Origin: an uncultured Opitutales bacterium
GTDB lineage: Bacteria; Verrucomicrobiota; Verrucomicrobiia; Opitutales; Intestinicryptomonadaceae
Length of the DNA stretch: 64,000 nt
Direction: 5' to 3'
Assembly: GCA_900545705.1 (NCBI GenBank)
Contig: URAK01000002.1
Span: 1-64,000, forward strand
Shown: in pieces, positions 61,016-64,000 of the stretch
Layout of the letters: the number at the start of each line of letters is the position of its first letter
How positions within the stretch are numbered: position 1 is the first letter of the stretch
The notes under the pieces: model-generated
What the model was told of the DNA's origin: nothing
Databases searched by the model: none
The model's input: the letters and a program-made list of their open reading frames with translations, nothing else
Position numbers and translations under genes: made by a program

Positions 61016-61987
61016 CTACTTTTTCGCCTCAGATTTTTTGTCTTGAACTCCCCACGATTCCGCCGCCTTTTTCCAGTCCGGGAAATAGTATTCGTAGTCG
61101 GGGCGCTTGGGCTTTTTTATCTTGGACGCAATTTCGTCCAGCGACGGGCAGCCCGCTGTAAATCCGGCCTCGGGAATGTCTATCTTCGCAAGCCACGCAA
61201 TCGAGTTTAAAATGAGCTTTCGGAAGTCCGGGTGGGCAAGAGTCCAAACCGCATGCCCGCCCGTGCAGCCAAAGCCGCGCGTTGAATTCGGATTCTCGCA
61301 AAGCCACAAAATCGCCTCCTCCCTGCCGAGATTTTTGCGCACAAATTCGTTGCCGGTATTTGGGCCAAACCTCAGTTTGCGAACCTTATCCGGCGGAACC
61401 ACTACGGCAAGGTGCGTGATTTTCTGCTTTGGATTGTCCGAAAACTTCATATTAAAATGCCATTCGTCGTAGATTTCAAAAGGCTTTACGCCGCGGGCGG
61501 CAGGGTGGTTGGCAAATTTTTTAAATTTGGCGTCGTAATACGGATTTACCGACCAATGGGTCTGATAGTGGCCTCCTATGAGCGAGTCGAGTATCGAGAC
61601 CTCCTCGGAATCATTTTCCCCAAACATAAGCGCGTAGTGGAACACTCCGAAAGAAGTCCCTTTTTCGTTTAGTTTTTTCAGATACTGCATTTTGCCCTTT
61701 AACGGGTGCGCTGCTTCGCCCTCGCCAAAAACCACAACTGCGTCGCTTCCCTCCAACTCCTCGATTTTTGCGCCGGCCGCAAGATTCACAAACTTGACCT
61801 CGGCCCTGCCCGCAAGCGCCTCTTTAAGCATATCCGAAACGAGCTCGCCCATAAGCTCGTTTTCGTGGTCGCCCCAATAATGTATCGACCCGCCTGAAAC
61901 GACCGCTATTTTTTTCGGCTGCCCGGCGCCTGCAAATACGGCGGAGCACAAAAAAACGCACAATAGAATTTTTAACGCTAATTTCAT
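61016..61987 (-). CDS. Secreted ThuA-like domain protein
   Basis: With the start at MKLALKILLCVFL (61987) the protein is 323 residues with a Sec signal (cleavage after about AVFAGA). The mature part has the ThuA-like flavodoxin-type fold: KKIAVVSGGSIHYWGDH, AVVVFGEGEAAHPL, FGVFHYALMFG, GGHYQTHWSV and the GFGCTGGHAVWTLAHPDFRKLILNSIAWLA signature. ThuA-type proteins of this group occur widely in Verrucomicrobiota and Planctomycetota near sugar catabolism genes; a function in sugar metabolism is only inferred. The frame runs open to 62101, but the first 38 residues look non-coding. It diverges from trkA. Confidence 0.78.
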   Translation of the reverse strand: MKLALKILLCVFLCSAVFAGAGQPKKIAVVSGGSIHYWGDHENELMGELVSDMLKEALAGRAEVKFVNLAAGAKIEELEGSDAVVVFGEGEAAHPLKGKMQYLKKLNEKGTSFGVFHYALMFGENDSEEVSILDSLIGGHYQTHWSVNPYYDAKFKKFANHPAARGVKPFEIYDEWHFNMKFSDNPKQKITHLAVVVPPDKVRKLRFGPNTGNEFVRKNLGREEAILWLCENPNSTRGFGCTGGHAVWTLAHPDFRKLILNSIAWLAKIDIPEAGFTAGCPSLDEIASKIKKPKRPDYEYYFPDWKKAAESWGVQDKKSEAKK

Positions 61988-62126
61988 GATTTCTGGCGGA
62001 GATTTTTGCGACGCAGCCGTGTTTTGCGAGAAAAAAAATCCGCTATCGCCCTTCCTCCACTCCTGCGGCAAGAGCGCAAATTTATTTGCCATTCCCCCCA
62101 AATGCTCTCTATTATGCGGGAGAATT

Positions 62127-63473
62127 ATGAAAATTGTAGTAGCAGGCGCCGGAGATGTCGGGCACTATCTCTGCCAGATTCTAAGCGAGGACGGGCATTC
62201 AGTCACACTGATAGAGTCCGAAGATTCCACAGCCGACGATGTCGAGGAACATCTCGACGTGCGCGTTGTGCGCGGCAACGGGGCGTCGGCCGTATGCCTT
62301 CTGAAGGCAGGGGTCGAGGCCTGCGACTTTTTTATGGCAATGACGGCGCACGACCAGCTTAACATCGTGGCATGCTCCATAGCCGCAAGCCTAGGCGCGA
62401 AAACCACCATCGCGAGAGTACACGACCAAGTGTACGCCGACGCGTCGGTCGTAAACTACCAAAAGCATTTTAACATAGACATACTAATAAATCCCGAAGC
62501 GCTGACTGCCGTGGAGCTTGCAAAACACGTCCGCAACCCCGAAAGAATGGCGCTAGAAGACTTTGCAAGGGGCGCGATTGAACTGCAAGAAGTTGAAATA
62601 TCGCCCGACTCAAAGGCCGCCGGCACTTCCCTGCGCGACTTGCCGCTCAGTGGAGTAAAAATAGGGTACGTAGAGCGCGAGGGAGAGCTTATAGTGCCGC
62701 GCGCCGAAACCGTGCTGCGCGCCGGCGATAAAGCGACAATAATAGGCACGCCCGACAATCTTCTAAAAGACCGCCGGATATTTTCAAGCGCCTCCCCAAT
62801 CGCGCAAAGGATAGTGCTGTATGGAGCTACTGAAACTGCAATTTCCGTAATCAGGCGCCTGCGCGACCACCGCTTTAAGATACGCGTCATAGAGCCTGAT
62901 CTAGAAAAATGCAAAACGCTCGCCGAAGCCTTCCCAAACGTCACAGTCATAAACGGAAGCGCGACGAGCTTGCGCCTGCTGGAAGAAGAGCAAATAGGCA
63001 GCGCCGACTACTTCATCGCCTGCACCAAAGACGACGAGGAAAATGTGATGACATGCCTTCAAGCCAAAAAACTTGGCGTCGCCCATGTGGAGCTTGTCAT
63101 AAATAAGCCCGATTACGAGCAGGTTCTGCAAAACATAAGCGGATTCCTGAATTTTGAATCGATAGTATCGCCGCGCCGTGTGACAGTCTCGGAAATTAAG
63201 AAGTTCGTCACAAATAAGGAATATTCGATAATAGGCTCGCTGCGCGGGGGAACGATAGAATTTTTGGAGCTGAATGTAGGGGAAAAAGCCCCGGCGATAG
63301 GCAGGCCGTTGCGCGATCTCGGGCTGCCGCCCGCCTGCATAGTAGCTGCAATAGTAAACGATTCCGGCGCGAAAGTCCCTGGAGCCGCCGACTATGTCGC
63401 CGCAAACGACAGGCTCATTGTCATTCTCGAAAAGCAGAAGGCGGCGGAAGTCGTAAAAATGTTTGTAAAATAG
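62127..63473 (+). CDS. trkA: TrkA, potassium uptake regulatory protein
   Basis: TrkA binds nucleotides and gates the TrkH potassium channel from the cytoplasmic side. Starting at ATG 62127 with GGGAG just upstream, the 448-residue protein contains two RCK units: each has a Rossmann NAD-binding part (VVAGAGDVGHYL near 4, then VLYGATETAISVI near 231) and a C-terminal regulatory part (SPDSKAAGTSLRDLPL near 164; EKAPAIGRPLRDLGLP near 390). The longer frame from 61986 is not used. Its stop is 4 bp before the trkH start, so the two are coupled. Confidence 0.94.
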   Translation: MKIVVAGAGDVGHYLCQILSEDGHSVTLIESEDSTADDVEEHLDVRVVRGNGASAVCLLKAGVEACDFFMAMTAHDQLNIVACSIAASLGAKTTIARVHDQVYADASVVNYQKHFNIDILINPEALTAVELAKHVRNPERMALEDFARGAIELQEVEISPDSKAAGTSLRDLPLSGVKIGYVEREGELIVPRAETVLRAGDKATIIGTPDNLLKDRRIFSSASPIAQRIVLYGATETAISVIRRLRDHRFKIRVIEPDLEKCKTLAEAFPNVTVINGSATSLRLLEEEQIGSADYFIACTKDDEENVMTCLQAKKLGVAHVELVINKPDYEQVLQNISGFLNFESIVSPRRVTVSEIKKFVTNKEYSIIGSLRGGTIEFLELNVGEKAPAIGRPLRDLGLPPACIVAAIVNDSGAKVPGAADYVAANDRLIVILEKQKAAEVVKMFVK

Positions 63474-63477
63474 CCGA

Positions 63478-64000
63478 ATGAACTACTCGCTGATATTAAA
63501 AATACTGTCGATGGTGTTCGCAATAATGGCGCTGGCATTTTCGCTGAGCGCGGGGGTTTCGGTGTATTATTATTCCGGCTCTCCGCTTGAAGGCGAGGCG
63601 CTTCCCGCATGGATTTCGATAATCGCGCTTTCGATAATGCTAACATTCGCGTTTTTCCTGCCTAGCCGCACGGCGTCCGGAAAGCTGTTTAAAAAGGAGG
63701 CTATGTGCATAGTGGGGCTTGGGTGGACACTCGCCTCGCTGCTCGGAGCGCTTCCATACATAATGATTATCGACGCATCATTTAGCGACGCATTCTTTGA
63801 ATCCGCAAGCGGATTGACAACAACGGGGGCGTCGGTTTTCGGGGATTTCTCCAATTTTCCCAAGAGCCTAATGTTTTGGAGGTGCCTGTCGCACTGGATA
63901 GGGGGCTTGGGAGTAATCGTGTTTTTCGTTGCGATACTTTCGTTTTTGGGCTCGGACGGGCGCACGCTATATTCAAGGGAAACGAGCGCGGCGTCCGGCG
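63478..64000 (+). CDS. trkH: TrkH, potassium uptake channel (partial, runs off window)
   Basis: The first 174 residues of the membrane channel that works with TrkA. Visible parts are an N-terminal hydrophobic hairpin, the pore helix and selectivity filter SGLTTTGASVFGDF (near 109-122), FWRCLSHWIGGLGVIVFFVAIL, and further loop sequence. The start at 63478 lies 4 bp after trkA. The rest is beyond 64000, so integrity is not known. Confidence 0.93.
   Translation, partial: MNYSLILKILSMVFAIMALAFSLSAGVSVYYYSGSPLEGEALPAWISIIALSIMLTFAFFLPSRTASGKLFKKEAMCIVGLGWTLASLLGALPYIMIIDASFSDAFFESASGLTTTGASVFGDFSNFPKSLMFWRCLSHWIGGLGVIVFFVAILSFLGSDGRTLYSRETSAASG

Noticed and set aside
61988..62101. Longer starts for the ThuA-like gene (to 62101) and trkA (from 61986)
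   Set aside because: Both extensions overlap in the divergent promoter region; the shorter starts are followed by a signal peptide and a Rossmann motif respectively, and trkA has a good ribosome site.

Overview
This 64 kb window is bacterial chromosome, most likely from a host-associated member of the Verrucomicrobiota (Opitutales/Puniceicoccales-like); that placement is inference. It rests on three unrelated secreted proteins with PEP-CTERM tails, a Chlamydia-type pyruvoyl arginine decarboxylase next to an arginine/agmatine antiporter, Gram-negative envelope genes (waaA, an outer-membrane barrel, lipoproteins), and SUMF1-, ThuA- and DUF4832-type proteins. No rRNA, tRNA, CRISPR array, insertion sequence, phage gene or integrase was seen. 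The window opens in non-coding DNA and ends inside trkH.

Layout. 0.7-9.2 kb (minus strand): dprA; a SAM methyltransferase overlapping hisA; a membrane-anchored SUMF1 protein; then rpoN, tsaB and an alanine-racemase-like gene that has lost its PLP lysine. 9.4-11.7 kb (plus): a U32 family protein and an exported sugar-isomerase-like protein. 11.7-14.8 kb: a decayed ~31-bp tandem array, then a PEP-CTERM gene with a reiterated terminator half. 14.8-19.3 kb: aspS and the aaxB-aaxC acid-resistance pair. 19.5-21.8 kb: hisN, a DEDD exonuclease, an unknown gene and a HIT protein. 22.7-26.9 kb: three tandem DUF4832-type secreted proteins. 27-30.7 kb: pta, an EamA transporter and a second PEP-CTERM gene. 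31-37 kb: a lipoprotein, an OGG1-type glycosylase, fabZ, a FabB-like synthase and waaA, then dedA and a DUF2062 protein. 37.4-41.8 kb: a third PEP-CTERM gene and the ferrous iron operon feoA-feoB plus a small Cys-rich FeoB-associated protein, behind two copies of one palindromic operator. 42-50.2 kb (minus): clpB, hom, plsY, serA and an outer-membrane barrel. 50.4-52.1 kb: a TPR membrane protein. 52.4-60.5 kb (minus): a six-gene Wsp-type chemosensory operon in exact wspA-B-C-D-E-F order with no WspR-type diguanylate cyclase gene nearby. 61-64 kb: a ThuA-like protein and the trkA-trkH potassium uptake pair.

How it fits together. The accessory part suggests a gut or tissue habitat: acid resistance through arginine decarboxylation, ferrous iron uptake, secreted proteins anchored by an exosortase encoded elsewhere, and surface sensing. 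The most unusual points are the Wsp-type operon with a dead receiver in its CheB, the racemase-like protein without its catalytic lysine, the feo control region that may encode a separate short transcript, and at least four unrelated families of decayed tandem repeats confined to intergenic DNA.
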